Assembly (NCBI RefSeq): GCF_000211855.2
Contig: NC_015638.1
Location: 868,001-932,000 of the forward strand
DNA length: 64,000 nucleotides
Source: Lacinutrix sp. 5H-3-7-4
GTDB lineage: Bacteria > Bacteroidota > Bacteroidia > Flavobacteriales > Flavobacteriaceae
Reading direction: 5' to 3'
A model generated the notes under the pieces. That model had not been told where the DNA came from and made no database searches. It saw nothing but the letters and a program-made list of their open reading frames with translations. Position numbers and translations under genes: made by a program. Position 1 is the stretch's first letter. The number at the start of each line of letters is the position of its first letter. Below are positions 18,314 through 26,948 of the stretch, piece after piece.

Positions 18314-19252
18314 ATGAAGATATTACATATAGATAGCAATCACCCATTATTAATAAATCAACTTAATGCCTTAGGCTTTACAAATCATGAGAATTATGTA
18401 GATTCAAAAGAAAACATTCAAAAAAGCATTCATGAGTACGATGGTTTTATAATAAGAAGTAGATTTAGTATAGATAAAGCCTTTATAGATTCAGCAACAA
18501 ATCTAAAATTTATAGGTCGTGTAGGTGCAGGATTAGAAAATATAGATTGTGATTATGCAGAGCAAAAAGGCATAACACTTATTGCAGCACCAGAAGGAAA
18601 TAGAAATGCTGTTGGAGAACACAGTTTAGCAATGCTATTATCTTTATTTAATAAGCTAAACAAAGCAGATCGAGAAGTAAGAAACGGGCAATGGCTGCGT
18701 GAAGACAACCGAGGTTTAGAGTTAGATGGTAAAACCGTAGGTATAATAGGTTATGGTAATATGGGTAAAGCCTTTGCAAGAAAACTACGCGGTTTTGATG
18801 TTAACGTTTTATGCTACGATTTAAAAACAAACATTGGAGACAGTAACGCAACGCAAGTAAACTTATCACAACTTCAAGAACAGGTAGATGTATTAAGCTT
18901 ACACACACCAGAAAACCCATCAACCATAAACATGGTAAATACAAATTTTATAAATGCATTTAAAAAACCATTTTGGTTAATAAATACAGCACGCGGTAAA
19001 AGTGTAGTTACAAAAGATTTGGTAACCGCATTACAATCTGGAAAAATATTAGGTGCAGGATTAGATGTTTTAGAATACGAAAAATCATCATTCGAAAATT
19101 TATTTACTAGCAATAATATGCCAGAACCATTTAAGTATTTAATTAAGTCTCAAAATGTTATTTTATCGCCACACGTTGCAGGTTGGACAATAGAAAGTAA
19201 AGAAAAACTAGCACAAACTATAGTTAACAAAATTCAAGAAAAATTTTGCTAA
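18314..19252 (+). CDS. D-isomer-specific 2-hydroxyacid dehydrogenase
   Basis: An NAD(P)-dependent reductase of 2-oxoacids to D-2-hydroxyacids, or the reverse; 312 aa. The substrate-binding lobe includes GRVGAGLENID (69-78). The Rossmann core has GYGNMG (146-151). The catalytic triad is visible: Arg227 in NTARGK, Glu256 in DVLEYE, His287 in SPHVAGW. It lacks a C-terminal ACT domain, so it is not a classical allosteric phosphoglycerate dehydrogenase. It could serve serine synthesis or act on glyoxylate/hydroxypyruvate. The start lies 22 nt after the cupin gene. Confidence 0.88.
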   Translation: MKILHIDSNHPLLINQLNALGFTNHENYVDSKENIQKSIHEYDGFIIRSRFSIDKAFIDSATNLKFIGRVGAGLENIDCDYAEQKGITLIAAPEGNRNAVGEHSLAMLLSLFNKLNKADREVRNGQWLREDNRGLELDGKTVGIIGYGNMGKAFARKLRGFDVNVLCYDLKTNIGDSNATQVNLSQLQEQVDVLSLHTPENPSTINMVNTNFINAFKKPFWLINTARGKSVVTKDLVTALQSGKILGAGLDVLEYEKSSFENLFTSNNMPEPFKYLIKSQNVILSPHVAGWTIESKEKLAQTIVNKIQEKFC

Positions 19253-19279
19253 CTTTAAACAGATTAAACATAAATTATA

Positions 19280-19735
19280 ATGACCTCAAAAGCAAAAACA
19301 CCAGAAGAGTATATAGCACAACTCCCAGAAGATAGAAAAGCACCTGTTACAAAATTACATAATCTAATAAAAAAGCACATGCCAAAAGGTTTAGAGTCGG
19401 GAATAGGTTATGGTATGTTAGCATATTATGTACCAAAAACTATTTATCCAAACGGTTACCATTGCAAACCATTTCCACCTCTACCATTTATAAATCTAGC
19501 ATCACAAAAAAACTACATAGCACTTTACCACTCTGGAGTTTATGCTAACAAAGAATTGCACGATTGGTTTGTAAACGAATACCCTAAACACAGTAAATAC
19601 AAGTTAGACATGGGAAAAAGCTGTATTAGGTTTAAAAAACCAGATGCTATACCTTACGATTTAATACAAGAGTTGTTAGGTAAAATAACTGTAAAAGAGT
19701 GGATTGAGATTTATGAGAAAACTATAAAAAAATAG
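19280..19735 (+). CDS. DUF1801 domain-containing protein
   Basis: A 151-aa cytosolic protein. The pattern TPEEYIAQLPEDRKAPVTKL, then GIGYGMLAYY, ASQKNYIALYHSG and GKSCIRFKKPDAIP, matches the YdhG/DUF1801 fold. That family has no settled biochemical role. It sits in the run of small genes after the cupin and dehydrogenase genes. Confidence 0.85.
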   Translation: MTSKAKTPEEYIAQLPEDRKAPVTKLHNLIKKHMPKGLESGIGYGMLAYYVPKTIYPNGYHCKPFPPLPFINLASQKNYIALYHSGVYANKELHDWFVNEYPKHSKYKLDMGKSCIRFKKPDAIPYDLIQELLGKITVKEWIEIYEKTIKK

Positions 19736-19765
19736 ATATTAATTAATAATATTTAAAAAAAGGAA

Positions 19766-20152
19766 ATGAAAAAAAGAGTAACAGGAATTGGTGGATTATT
19801 TTTTAAAACAAAAGATCCAAAAGCCTCAAAAGATTGGTATAAAAAGTATCTAGGTTTTAATACAGACGATTACGGTAGTACATTCTGGTGGAAAGATAAA
19901 GACGGTAATGACTGTTCAACACAATGGTCACCATTTAGTGAAGACACTAAATATTATGAGCCTTCTAAAAAAGACTTTATGTTTAATTACCGTGTGGAAA
20001 ATTTAGTAGAATTACTAGCAACTTTAAAAGAAGAAGGTGTTACTATTGTTGGTGAAATGGAGGAATATGAATACGGAAAATTTGGTTGGATTTTAGATAA
20101 CGACGGTAATAAAATAGAGTTATGGGAACCTATAGACCAAGCATTTAAATAA
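19766..20152 (+). CDS. VOC family (glyoxalase/bleomycin-resistance fold) protein
   Basis: A 128-aa protein with two beta-alpha-beta-beta-beta halves. The N half has GIGGLFFKTKDPKASKDWYK and the C half ends with GKFGWILDNDGNKIELWEP, with the usual C-terminal metal-ligand Glu. The N-terminal ligand position (usually His) is not obvious; GGLFFK stands there. Metal binding is therefore uncertain. The substrate is unknown. Confidence 0.85.
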   Translation: MKKRVTGIGGLFFKTKDPKASKDWYKKYLGFNTDDYGSTFWWKDKDGNDCSTQWSPFSEDTKYYEPSKKDFMFNYRVENLVELLATLKEEGVTIVGEMEEYEYGKFGWILDNDGNKIELWEPIDQAFK

Positions 20153-20200
20153 AAAATGTAACTTGTTTACCATAAAACCAACCCTATAACAACTAAATTA

Positions 20201-20719
20201 ATGGCAGAAGAAAACAAAAACTTCGAAGACGAGATTAAAGAAAAAATTGAAAATGCCGAAGAAAAAACAGAAACACTCGCCGAAGAAACTAAAGACTCTT
20301 TAAAAGATTTTAAAGACAAAGCATCAACTATAGCAGACGATGCTAAAGAACAATTAAACAACTTAAAAGATAAAGCCTCAAGTTTTATAAATGAAGACAG
20401 CAAAGTAATTGTAGATAAAGCAAAGACTAAAGCCTCAGAAATCGCAAATGAAGCTGAAGAAAAGCTTGAAGAATTAAAAGAAGACGCTAAAGAAACCTTC
20501 GAAAAAGCAAAACAAAAAACTACACAATTTATAAACGAAGATGGAAAAGAATTGTTAGACGATGCCAAAGAAGCTTTTGATGATGTAAAAGGAAAAGCTA
20601 ATGATATTGTAAATGAAGCAGGAGATAAACTTGAAGATTTTACAGAAGAAGCTAAAGAAGTTATTGAAGAAACTTCAAAAAAAACCAAAAACTTTTTTCA
20701 AAGATTATTTGGTAAATAA
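20201..20719 (+). CDS. LEA/apolipoprotein-like amphipathic helical repeat protein
   Basis: A 172-aa, highly charged protein made almost wholly of Glu, Lys, Asp and Ala, with recurring units such as KDKASTIADDAKEQL, KTKASEIANEAEEKL and KGKANDIVNEAGDKL at roughly 11- or 22-residue spacing, plus two SSFINED/TQFINED insertions. It ends with a short aromatic amphipathic tail (FFQRLFGK). It has no signal peptide. Such sequences form long helices, possibly only on a membrane or on drying, and resemble group 3 LEA or YtxH-type stress proteins. Function is not established. A good terminator follows. Confidence 0.75.
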   Translation: MAEENKNFEDEIKEKIENAEEKTETLAEETKDSLKDFKDKASTIADDAKEQLNNLKDKASSFINEDSKVIVDKAKTKASEIANEAEEKLEELKEDAKETFEKAKQKTTQFINEDGKELLDDAKEAFDDVKGKANDIVNEAGDKLEDFTEEAKEVIEETSKKTKNFFQRLFGK

Positions 20720-20728
20720 TTAAATTTT

Positions 20729-20760
20729 AAAACCTAAGGTTACTGCTTTAGGTTTTATTT
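20729..20760 (+). terminator. Terminator of the LEA-like gene
   Basis: Stem AAAACCTAA / TTAGGTTTT with a 10-nt loop and T-rich tail. Confidence 0.7.
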
Positions 20761-20777
20761 TAAATATTTTTATTGTA

Positions 20778-20789
20778 ATATTGCAATAT
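20778..20789. promoter_or_regulatory. Palindrome overlapping the ArsR promoter, candidate operator
   Basis: ATATTGCAATAT is a perfect 12-bp palindrome, 22 bp before the regulator's ATG. It overlaps TAATATTG, one base off the -7 consensus TAnnTTTG. ArsR/SmtB proteins bind AT-rich palindromes over their own promoters, so autoregulation is a reasonable inference. Confidence 0.45.
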
Positions 20790-20811
20790 CACGTTATTTA
20801 AACTATTAATT

Positions 20812-21138
20812 ATGGGCTTTACTAAACGTCATATTTTTGATAAACAACAAAATGAAATTGCTAGTTTCACTAAAATGATTGGACATCCTGCAAGAGTTTC
20901 AATCATACAACATATTAGCGAAAACCAACACTGTAATTGTAACGAGCTAGTTAAAGCTATAGGTTTAGCACAACCTACAATTTCTCAGCATTTAGCCGAA
21001 ATTAGAAAAACAGGTTTGCTAAGTCAAACTGTTAAAGGCAAGAGTTTATTTTACTCTATTAATAAAGATAAGCTAAATGAATGCAGACGAATACTCAACG
21101 ATTTTTTTGTTAAAACTCAAATAAATTGTAGTAAATAA
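20812..21138 (+). CDS. ArsR/SmtB-family winged-helix regulator
   Basis: A 108-aa homodimer-type repressor. The HTH region is GLAQPTISQHLAEIRKTGLL (the recognition helix), followed by the wing VKGKSLFYSIN. HCNCNEL lies where metal-sensing members have their ELCVCD site, so two Cys and a His could bind metal, and another Cys pair (Cys91 and Cys106) lies in the C-terminal helix. The inducer is unknown. It has no adjacent transporter gene; the neighbour downstream is convergent. Confidence 0.88.
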   Translation: MGFTKRHIFDKQQNEIASFTKMIGHPARVSIIQHISENQHCNCNELVKAIGLAQPTISQHLAEIRKTGLLSQTVKGKSLFYSINKDKLNECRRILNDFFVKTQINCSK

Positions 21139-21146
21139 ACACGTAA

Positions 21147-22163
21147 TTATAAACCATAGTTTACTGGTAAGAAATCTCCAATACGTTGTCTGGCCATAAA
21201 GCCTCCAAAAAGCACTTTATCTATTGGAGAGTGGTTTCCAAAAGCATCAATATAAAACCGTTTTACTTCACTTTTAATTGCAGATTGCCTGCCTTTACAT
21301 AATATGTTAAGTTTCATTAAAAGCTCAACTTCTGTAACATTTAAACTGTCGTTTTTAAATGTTTTAATGTATAATGATGGGTCTGTTTGGTATTGACCTT
21401 TAAACACTTTAAACTTTTCTTTTTTAAAACTTTTATTGGCAATAGTTCTCATAAAATGTAGTGTAGATCCAGTATACGCTTGCTTTCTGTTTCGTAAAGC
21501 ACGTTTGTGCTTTTTAGATTTTATGTTTTCGAAAAAAGTTGTACCAGAATACACAACAGATGCTACTGTTTTAAAAGCTTTTTCTAAATCTAAATTAGAT
21601 TCTAAATTAATATTATAGATAATGGCAAAGTCTTTAATATCATATTTAATTATATAGTCTAAAGCTTCGTTTTTTATAATAATAGGAGAATTTGCTGATG
21701 CTATAAGTTGCTTTGTTTCACGTTCAAAATTTAGTATTAGAGCGTCTTCATTTAAAATTTTACATTGCTTTGCAAATTTAGATTCTCCTAAAAACTCTCT
21801 CCTAAACTGCTTGAGTTTAAATGACCTTGACCATTCATCTTTACTATCTAGAACAACCTCATCAAGAGTATTTATATCTTCTTTTAGTTTAAAGGTTTTT
21901 ATTGTTTTATACTCTTTTAAATAAACTATTTGTGTTTTAAAACCTACATAAGAAACTACTAATGGTGAATTAACCATTTGCTTTAAATCTATATAAAATT
22001 CACCGTTAAAATCTGTAATGGTTCCTATTGAGGTATTATCAAAATATACAGATGCTCCAACTATAGGTTCATTATTATTTACATTTAATACAATGCCTTT
22101 TAGTTCTTGTGCTTTACATGTAATACTAAAACATAAAGCATATATAAAAACTAAAAATTTCAC
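21147..22163 (-). CDS. Exported protein with carboxypeptidase-regulatory-like domain
   Basis: A 338-aa protein with a signal peptide (about 1-18, ending CKAQ) and an N-terminal CarboxypepD_reg-like beta-sandwich (about 20-95: LKGIVLNVNNNEPIVGASVYF ... SYVGFKTQ). The C-terminal 230 residues are basic and of unknown fold. No plug or barrel follows, so it is not a TonB receptor. The start codon is GTG. It lies 11 nt after the OlsF-type gene and is probably co-transcribed. A role in the envelope is inferred. Confidence 0.75.
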   Translation of the reverse strand: MKFLVFIYALCFSITCKAQELKGIVLNVNNNEPIVGASVYFDNTSIGTITDFNGEFYIDLKQMVNSPLVVSYVGFKTQIVYLKEYKTIKTFKLKEDINTLDEVVLDSKDEWSRSFKLKQFRREFLGESKFAKQCKILNEDALILNFERETKQLIASANSPIIIKNEALDYIIKYDIKDFAIIYNINLESNLDLEKAFKTVASVVYSGTTFFENIKSKKHKRALRNRKQAYTGSTLHFMRTIANKSFKKEKFKVFKGQYQTDPSLYIKTFKNDSLNVTEVELLMKLNILCKGRQSAIKSEVKRFYIDAFGNHSPIDKVLFGGFMARQRIGDFLPVNYGL

Positions 22164-22174
22164 TTTTAAATATT

Positions 22175-23989
22175 TTAATTGTCTGTGGTTGTATTTGGAA
22201 ATTTACTTTCTAATTCTGCTTGAAATTCTTCCATTACTGGACGCACTGTACTTTCTGGAAGGTCTGATATTTTAATGTACATTAAACCATCTACAGCGTT
22301 ATTAAATAATGGATCTACATTAAATGCTACTAGTTTTGCATTTTGTTTAATGTATTTTTTAAGCAATACAGGTAGTCTTAAAGCTCCTGGTTCTATTTCA
22401 TCTATTATTTTATCAAACTTGTTTAAATCGGCTTCAGTTTCTTCAAAAACAAAATCTTTATCTGCGTCTTTAAGTTTTACTTTAAATTCCTTTTTTGGGT
22501 GAACGTATTGTGCCACATAAGGGTCGTAATAATGAGATTTCATAAACTCAATCATTAAAGATTTTGAAAACTCAGAAAATTGATTACTAATACTTACACC
22601 ACCAATTAAGTAATTGTGTTCTGGATGACGTAATGTTGTATGTACAATACCTTTCCATAGTAAAAATAAAGGCATTGGTTTTTGTTGGTAATCTTTTATA
22701 ATAAATGCGCGTCCCATTTCTATAGATTCGCTCATCATTTTATGCAATTCTGGTTCAAAACGAAATAAGTCTTGCAAATAAAATCCATCTATACCATGAG
22801 CTGCAAATATTTGAGAGCCTAAGCCCATTCTATACGCTCCAACTATAAGTTTTGCTTCGTTATCCCATAAAAACATATGGCAGTAGTAACTATCAAACTT
22901 ATCTAAATCTATAGCTTCATTAGTTCCTTCTCCAACGGCACGAAATGTTATTTCTCTAAGCCTACCTATTTCTGTAATTATATTTGGTATTCCTTTTGCT
23001 TCGGTTAAAAATACTTCGTAGTTTTTGCTTTCTAGTAATCGCTTATCGTTTTTTCTTAGAGCTGTAACTTCTGCTATCATTACCTCTTTGCTTATAGGAG
23101 TAACAATTGCTTTAGGTGTTTTTGGTATTTTTAAACTTGAAGAAAATGAACTTATACTTTTCTCTTTTGGCACAAAACTATTAGAAAGCATATATGTTTT
23201 ACGACGTATAAATGCGGTGAAACTTTCTAAAGTCTTGTGCTCGTTTTGGTCTTTTACTGTTATTGGTTTACCTACTCTTACTTTAATAGTTCTCTTTTTT
23301 TGAGTAAGCAACTCTGAAGGTAATTTAGCTGTTCTAAACGTATCACTAATTTTTGAAAGTTTATAAAACAACTTACTGTTTTTAGCGTGAAAATAAATTG
23401 GAACTATTGGCACATTAGCTTTTTGAGCTAATTTCATAGCAGCTTCTTCCCAAGGTTTATCTACCATTAATTTACCATCTTTATAGGTAGATACTTCTCC
23501 TGCTGGAAATATACCCAATGGATGTCCTTCTCTTAAATGCATAATTGCATTTTTAAATCCTGCGATACTGGATTTTGCATCTTTTCTATCTTCAAATGGA
23601 TTTACGGGCATTATATATGGCTTCATTGGCTCTATACGATGCAAGAGAAAGTTTGCTATAATTTTAAAATCGTCTCGTTTTTCTAGCATTAACTTTAAAA
23701 GTAAAATACCGTCAATTCCTCCTAATGGATGGTTTGATACTGTTATATATGCTCCGTCTTTAGGTAAACGCTTTAAATCTTCTTCGGGAATTTCAAATTT
23801 AATTTGAAATTCGTTTAAAATAGCATCTAAAAATTCTATTTCTTTTAAATCTTTATTACGGTTGTAAATCTTATTTAAAGTAGAAATTTTTAAAGTCTTC
23901 ATTAATAGCCAACCAGCAAATGTACCAAACACCCCATACTTATCTAAATGGATTGCTTTTGAGACTTCTTTGGCTGTTACTAACGACAT
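22175..23989 (-). CDS. olsF: Two-domain acyltransferase, OlsF-like (ornithine/amino lipid synthesis)
   Basis: The 604-aa protein fuses an N-terminal PlsC-type O-acyltransferase and a C-terminal OlsB/hemolysin-type N-acyltransferase. The PlsC domain (about 70-260) has NHPLGGIDG; the spacing is His87-X5-Asp93, not the usual HX4D. It also has FPAGEVST. The C-terminal GNAT-like domain (about 330-520) contains EIGRLREITFR and AYRMGLG. This layout matches OlsF, known from Serratia and Flavobacterium, which makes ornithine lipids. The amino-acid substrate here is inferred. A -7 element lies inside a palindrome upstream. Confidence 0.82.
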   Translation of the reverse strand: MSLVTAKEVSKAIHLDKYGVFGTFAGWLLMKTLKISTLNKIYNRNKDLKEIEFLDAILNEFQIKFEIPEEDLKRLPKDGAYITVSNHPLGGIDGILLLKLMLEKRDDFKIIANFLLHRIEPMKPYIMPVNPFEDRKDAKSSIAGFKNAIMHLREGHPLGIFPAGEVSTYKDGKLMVDKPWEEAAMKLAQKANVPIVPIYFHAKNSKLFYKLSKISDTFRTAKLPSELLTQKKRTIKVRVGKPITVKDQNEHKTLESFTAFIRRKTYMLSNSFVPKEKSISSFSSSLKIPKTPKAIVTPISKEVMIAEVTALRKNDKRLLESKNYEVFLTEAKGIPNIITEIGRLREITFRAVGEGTNEAIDLDKFDSYYCHMFLWDNEAKLIVGAYRMGLGSQIFAAHGIDGFYLQDLFRFEPELHKMMSESIEMGRAFIIKDYQQKPMPLFLLWKGIVHTTLRHPEHNYLIGGVSISNQFSEFSKSLMIEFMKSHYYDPYVAQYVHPKKEFKVKLKDADKDFVFEETEADLNKFDKIIDEIEPGALRLPVLLKKYIKQNAKLVAFNVDPLFNNAVDGLMYIKISDLPESTVRPVMEEFQAELESKFPNTTTDN

Positions 23990-24005
23990 ATTTTTATTTG
24001 TTAAC

Positions 24006-24021
24006 GCTTACAAATGTAAGC
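24006..24021 (-). promoter_or_regulatory. -7 element embedded in a palindrome, promoter of the OlsF-like gene
   Basis: The minus strand reads GCTTACATTTGTAAGC: 7-bp arms and a 2-bp centre. The -7 element TACATTTG occupies its middle, about 21 nt before the ATG. A dimeric repressor bound here would block the promoter. It starts 8 nt after the lysC stop. Confidence 0.5.
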
Positions 24022-24028
24022 AAAAAGA

Positions 24029-25279
24029 TTATTGAGTTACTATTTGCACTGTTTGTTGAAACAACTGCTTAAGTAACACGGTTTTATCTTTCTCTAGATT
24101 TTTAATAGAGGCTTCATCATAATGCCTAATGGTATATAATGATACATTTTCGTGGCAAGTTACTTTAAATTTTGCCTTTAAGTGCAATAATAATTTTTCA
24201 AGATTGTTATAATTATTATCTATACATACCGAAAAACTAATTGCTGAGTTTTGTATGACATCAACTTTCATTTTGTAATGAGATAGCAAATTAAATATTT
24301 CACTTATATTTTCTTCTACTACATACGAAAAATCTAAAGTTGACAAAGATAAAAGTACTTGGTTTTGTTTTAATATAAAACATGGTAACTGCGGTTCTAT
24401 TCCTATAGATTTATCTACTGTTGTGCCGTTGTTTTCTGGATTTAAAAAAGATTTTACGTGCAGTGGAATTTCTTTTCTTTGTAATGGTTGCAATGTTTTT
24501 GGGTGTATTACAGAGGCGCCATAAAAGGCAAGTTCTATAGCTTCTGTATAAGATATTGTATTCAACAGTTGTGTATTTTTAAAATGTCTAGGATCTCCAT
24601 TTAATACACCTGGTACATCTTTCCAGATAGTTACACTTTCTGCATTTAAACAATAGGCAAAAATAGCTGCTGTATAATCACTGCCTTCTCTACCTAAGGT
24701 TGTTGTAAAGTTATTACTATCACTACCTAAAAAACCTTGAGTTATATACAAAGTATTTGGTTTAACTACTTTGGTAATTATATCTTGAGTTAAATTCCAG
24801 TCTACATTTGCACTTCTATAATAGTCATCGGTTTTAATACATTGTCTAACATCTAGCCATGTATTATTAAAATGTTTCTCGTTAAGATAGTTACTAATTA
24901 TTGTTGTAGATACTAATTCTCCAAAACCTATAACTTGGTCGTAAATAAAGTTGTAGTTTGGAGATTTGTTACTTGTAAAAAATTGTAAAAGCTCTTTAAA
25001 CAAAACATTAACCAACTCAAAAACTACAGGCCTTGTGTTACCAAATAAATCAAGCATAATTTGATGATGATAATGCTTTATAGTTTGCAGTTCACTTTTG
25101 TAATTTTCTTTATCGTTAAGATATTTATCTATAACAACCTCTAACGCATTGGTTGTTTTTCCCATTGCAGAAACTACAATTAATATGTTTTCATGCCCAA
25201 TTTTTTCTAAAACACTAATAACATTTTTTACTCCATTTGCATCTTTAACTGATGCTCCTCCAAACTTAAATACTCGCAC
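24029..25279 (-). CDS. lysC: Aspartate kinase
   Basis: It phosphorylates aspartate as the first step to Lys/diaminopimelate, Thr and Met. It is monofunctional, 416 aa. Visible are the kinase start KFGGASVKD, the aspartate/ATP-site region TLGREGSDYTAA (near 193) and WKDVPGVLNGDPR. The last 120 residues fit ACT-type regulatory domains, suggesting feedback control. The GTG start overlaps the stop codon of the GNAT gene by one base (TAGTG), so the two are translationally coupled. Confidence 0.93.
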   Translation of the reverse strand: MRVFKFGGASVKDANGVKNVISVLEKIGHENILIVVSAMGKTTNALEVVIDKYLNDKENYKSELQTIKHYHHQIMLDLFGNTRPVVFELVNVLFKELLQFFTSNKSPNYNFIYDQVIGFGELVSTTIISNYLNEKHFNNTWLDVRQCIKTDDYYRSANVDWNLTQDIITKVVKPNTLYITQGFLGSDSNNFTTTLGREGSDYTAAIFAYCLNAESVTIWKDVPGVLNGDPRHFKNTQLLNTISYTEAIELAFYGASVIHPKTLQPLQRKEIPLHVKSFLNPENNGTTVDKSIGIEPQLPCFILKQNQVLLSLSTLDFSYVVEENISEIFNLLSHYKMKVDVIQNSAISFSVCIDNNYNNLEKLLLHLKAKFKVTCHENVSLYTIRHYDEASIKNLEKDKTVLLKQLFQQTVQIVTQ

Positions 25280-25758
25280 TATATATTTTTTAAATAACTT
25301 TTAATTCCAATTTCATTTAAATGTACAACATCCCAATCGCGCTTAACATTTGCTCCTTTTTTTTCATAAAATGCAATTGCAGATTCGTTCCAGTCTAAAA
25401 CTTCCCAACAAATACGCTTTACACCTTTTTTATTTCCAAATTTCACAACTTCATCTAGTAAGAGTGTTCCTAAACCATGACCTCGCATAGCCTCACTAAC
25501 AATTAAATCTTCTAAATGCAAAACTTCTCCTTTCCATGTAGAATACCTCATGTAAACTAATGCGGCTCCAACAACTACAGCGTCTTTTTCTACTACAAAA
25601 CAAGTAAATTTTGGATGCTCACCAAATCCATCATTTTCCAAATCTTTAACTGTAATTTCTACAGCATCTGGTTCTTTTTCATATACAGCAAGTTCAACAA
25701 TTAAATTGTACACATGCTCCATATCGTTTTTTGTTGCTAAACGTGTGGTATAATTCAT
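25279..25758 (-). CDS. GNAT-family N-acetyltransferase (SSAT-like)
   Basis: A 159-aa cytosolic acetyl-CoA-dependent acetyltransferase. RYSTWKGEVLHLEDLIV and the acetyl-CoA loop RGHGLGTLLL are those of the spermidine/spermine or thialysine acetyltransferase branch. WNESAIAFYEKKGA is the usual C-terminal motif. A polyamine or lysine analogue is the likely substrate. Coupling to aspartate kinase is suggestive of amino-acid metabolism but not proof. Confidence 0.88.
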   Translation of the reverse strand: MNYTTRLATKNDMEHVYNLIVELAVYEKEPDAVEITVKDLENDGFGEHPKFTCFVVEKDAVVVGAALVYMRYSTWKGEVLHLEDLIVSEAMRGHGLGTLLLDEVVKFGNKKGVKRICWEVLDWNESAIAFYEKKGANVKRDWDVVHLNEIGIKSYLKNI

Positions 25759-25779
25759 AATTTAAAATAAATTGAAAAT

Positions 25780-25787
25780 CAAATATA
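25780..25787 (-). promoter_or_regulatory. -7 promoter element (TATATTTG) of the GNAT-lysC operon
   Basis: It matches TAnnTTTG, 21 nt before the GNAT ATG at 25758. Confidence 0.6.
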
Positions 25788-25881
25788 ACTTAAAGTTAAA
25801 TAGGGTACTATATTTAAATAATGGAAATTAATATAGTTTGTTAAAAAAACCGATATTTGCATAAAGCATTAGTTATATATC

Positions 25882-26889
25882 ATGTCTAGAAAAAATCAAA
25901 CCTTAGGAGAGTTTATTATTGAAAATCAATCGTCTTTTAGATACAGTTCTGGAGAATTATCAAGATTAATAAATTCTATAAGGCTAGCAGCAAAAGTAGT
26001 AAATCATGAAGTAAACAAAGCCGGTTTAGTAGATATTACTGGTGCAGCTGGAGATACTAATATTCAAGGTGAAGACCAGCAAAAATTGGATGTTTATGCT
26101 AATGATAAGTTTATACAAACCTTAACTAATAGAAATATTGTTTGCGGTATTGCAAGTGAGGAAGAAGACGATTTTATTTCTATAAATAGCCAGGATGAAA
26201 ATAACCAGAATAAATATGTTGTTTTAATAGATCCTTTAGATGGCTCATCAAACATAGATGTAAACGTATCTGTTGGAACAATTTTTTCTGTTTATAGACG
26301 TGTTACACCTGTTGGAACACCTGTAACAATAGACGATTTTTTACAAAAAGGAAGCGAGCAGGTAGCTGCTGGTTATGTGGTTTATGGTACCTCAACAATG
26401 TTAGTTTACACTACCGGTCATGGTGTTAATGGTTTTACATTAAATCCTGCACTAGGAACCTTATATTTATCTCACCCAAATATGGAGTTTCCTGTAGATG
26501 GTAAAATATACTCTGTAAACGAAGGGAATTATAATCACTTTCCGCAAGGTGTAAAAGATTATATTAAATACTGCCAAATGGAAGAAGGCGACAGACCATA
26601 TACTTCAAGATATATTGGGTCTTTAGTTTCAGATTTTCATAGAAATATGATAAAAGGCGGTATTTATTTATATCCAAAAAGCTCAAAAAATTCTGAAGGA
26701 AAACTACGTTTGCTATACGAATGTAATCCTATGGCTTTTTTAGCAGAACAAGCTAACGGTAAAGCAAGTAACGGTTTTACAAGAATTTTGGATATTGAAC
26801 CAACAGAACTTCACCAACGTGTACCTTTTTTCTGTGGAAGCAAAAACATGGTAGAAAAGGCAGAAGAATTTATGCAAAAAACTTTGTAG
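25882..26889 (+). CDS. fbp: Fructose-1,6-bisphosphatase, class 1
   Basis: It hydrolyses fructose 1,6-bisphosphate to fructose 6-phosphate in gluconeogenesis. At 335 aa it is the usual length. The metal/phosphate site [10 protein letters not shown] lies at about 117-126, the 6-phosphate-binding [13 protein letters not shown] near 247, and [17 protein letters not shown] is the conserved C-terminal stretch. A near-consensus -7 (GATATTTG) lies about 32 nt before the ATG. The downstream GTPase operon has its own promoter. Confidence 0.96.
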   Translation: MSRKNQTLGEFIIENQSSFRYSSGELSRLINSIRLAAKVVNHEVNKAGLVDITGAAGDTNIQGEDQQKLDVYANDKFIQTLTNRNIVCGIASEEEDDFISINSQDENNQNKYVVLIDPLDGSSNIDVNVSVGTIFSVYRRVTPVGTPVTIDDFLQKGSEQVAAGYVVYGTSTMLVYTTGHGVNGFTLNPALGTLYLSHPNMEFPVDGKIYSVNEGNYNHFPQGVKDYIKYCQMEEGDRPYTSRYIGSLVSDFHRNMIKGGIYLYPKSSKNSEGKLRLLYECNPMAFLAEQANGKASNGFTRILDIEPTELHQRVPFFCGSKNMVEKAEEFMQKTL

Positions 26890-26911
26890 TGTAACTTTAC
26901 TTAAATTTTGT

Positions 26912-26919
26912 TACATTTG
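26912..26919 (+). promoter_or_regulatory. -7 promoter element (TACATTTG) of the GTPase/kinase operon
   Basis: It matches TAnnTTTG, 29 nt before the first ATG at 26949, just after the fbp stop codon. Confidence 0.6.
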
Positions 26920-26948
26920 TTAATAACACATAATTTATTAATAGCATA

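Noticed and set aside
20167-20688. Long minus-strand open frame (173 codons) opposite the LEA-like gene
   Set aside because: Ser/Ala/Phe-rich, low-complexity mirror of the Glu/Lys repeat codons; no start signal or family pattern.
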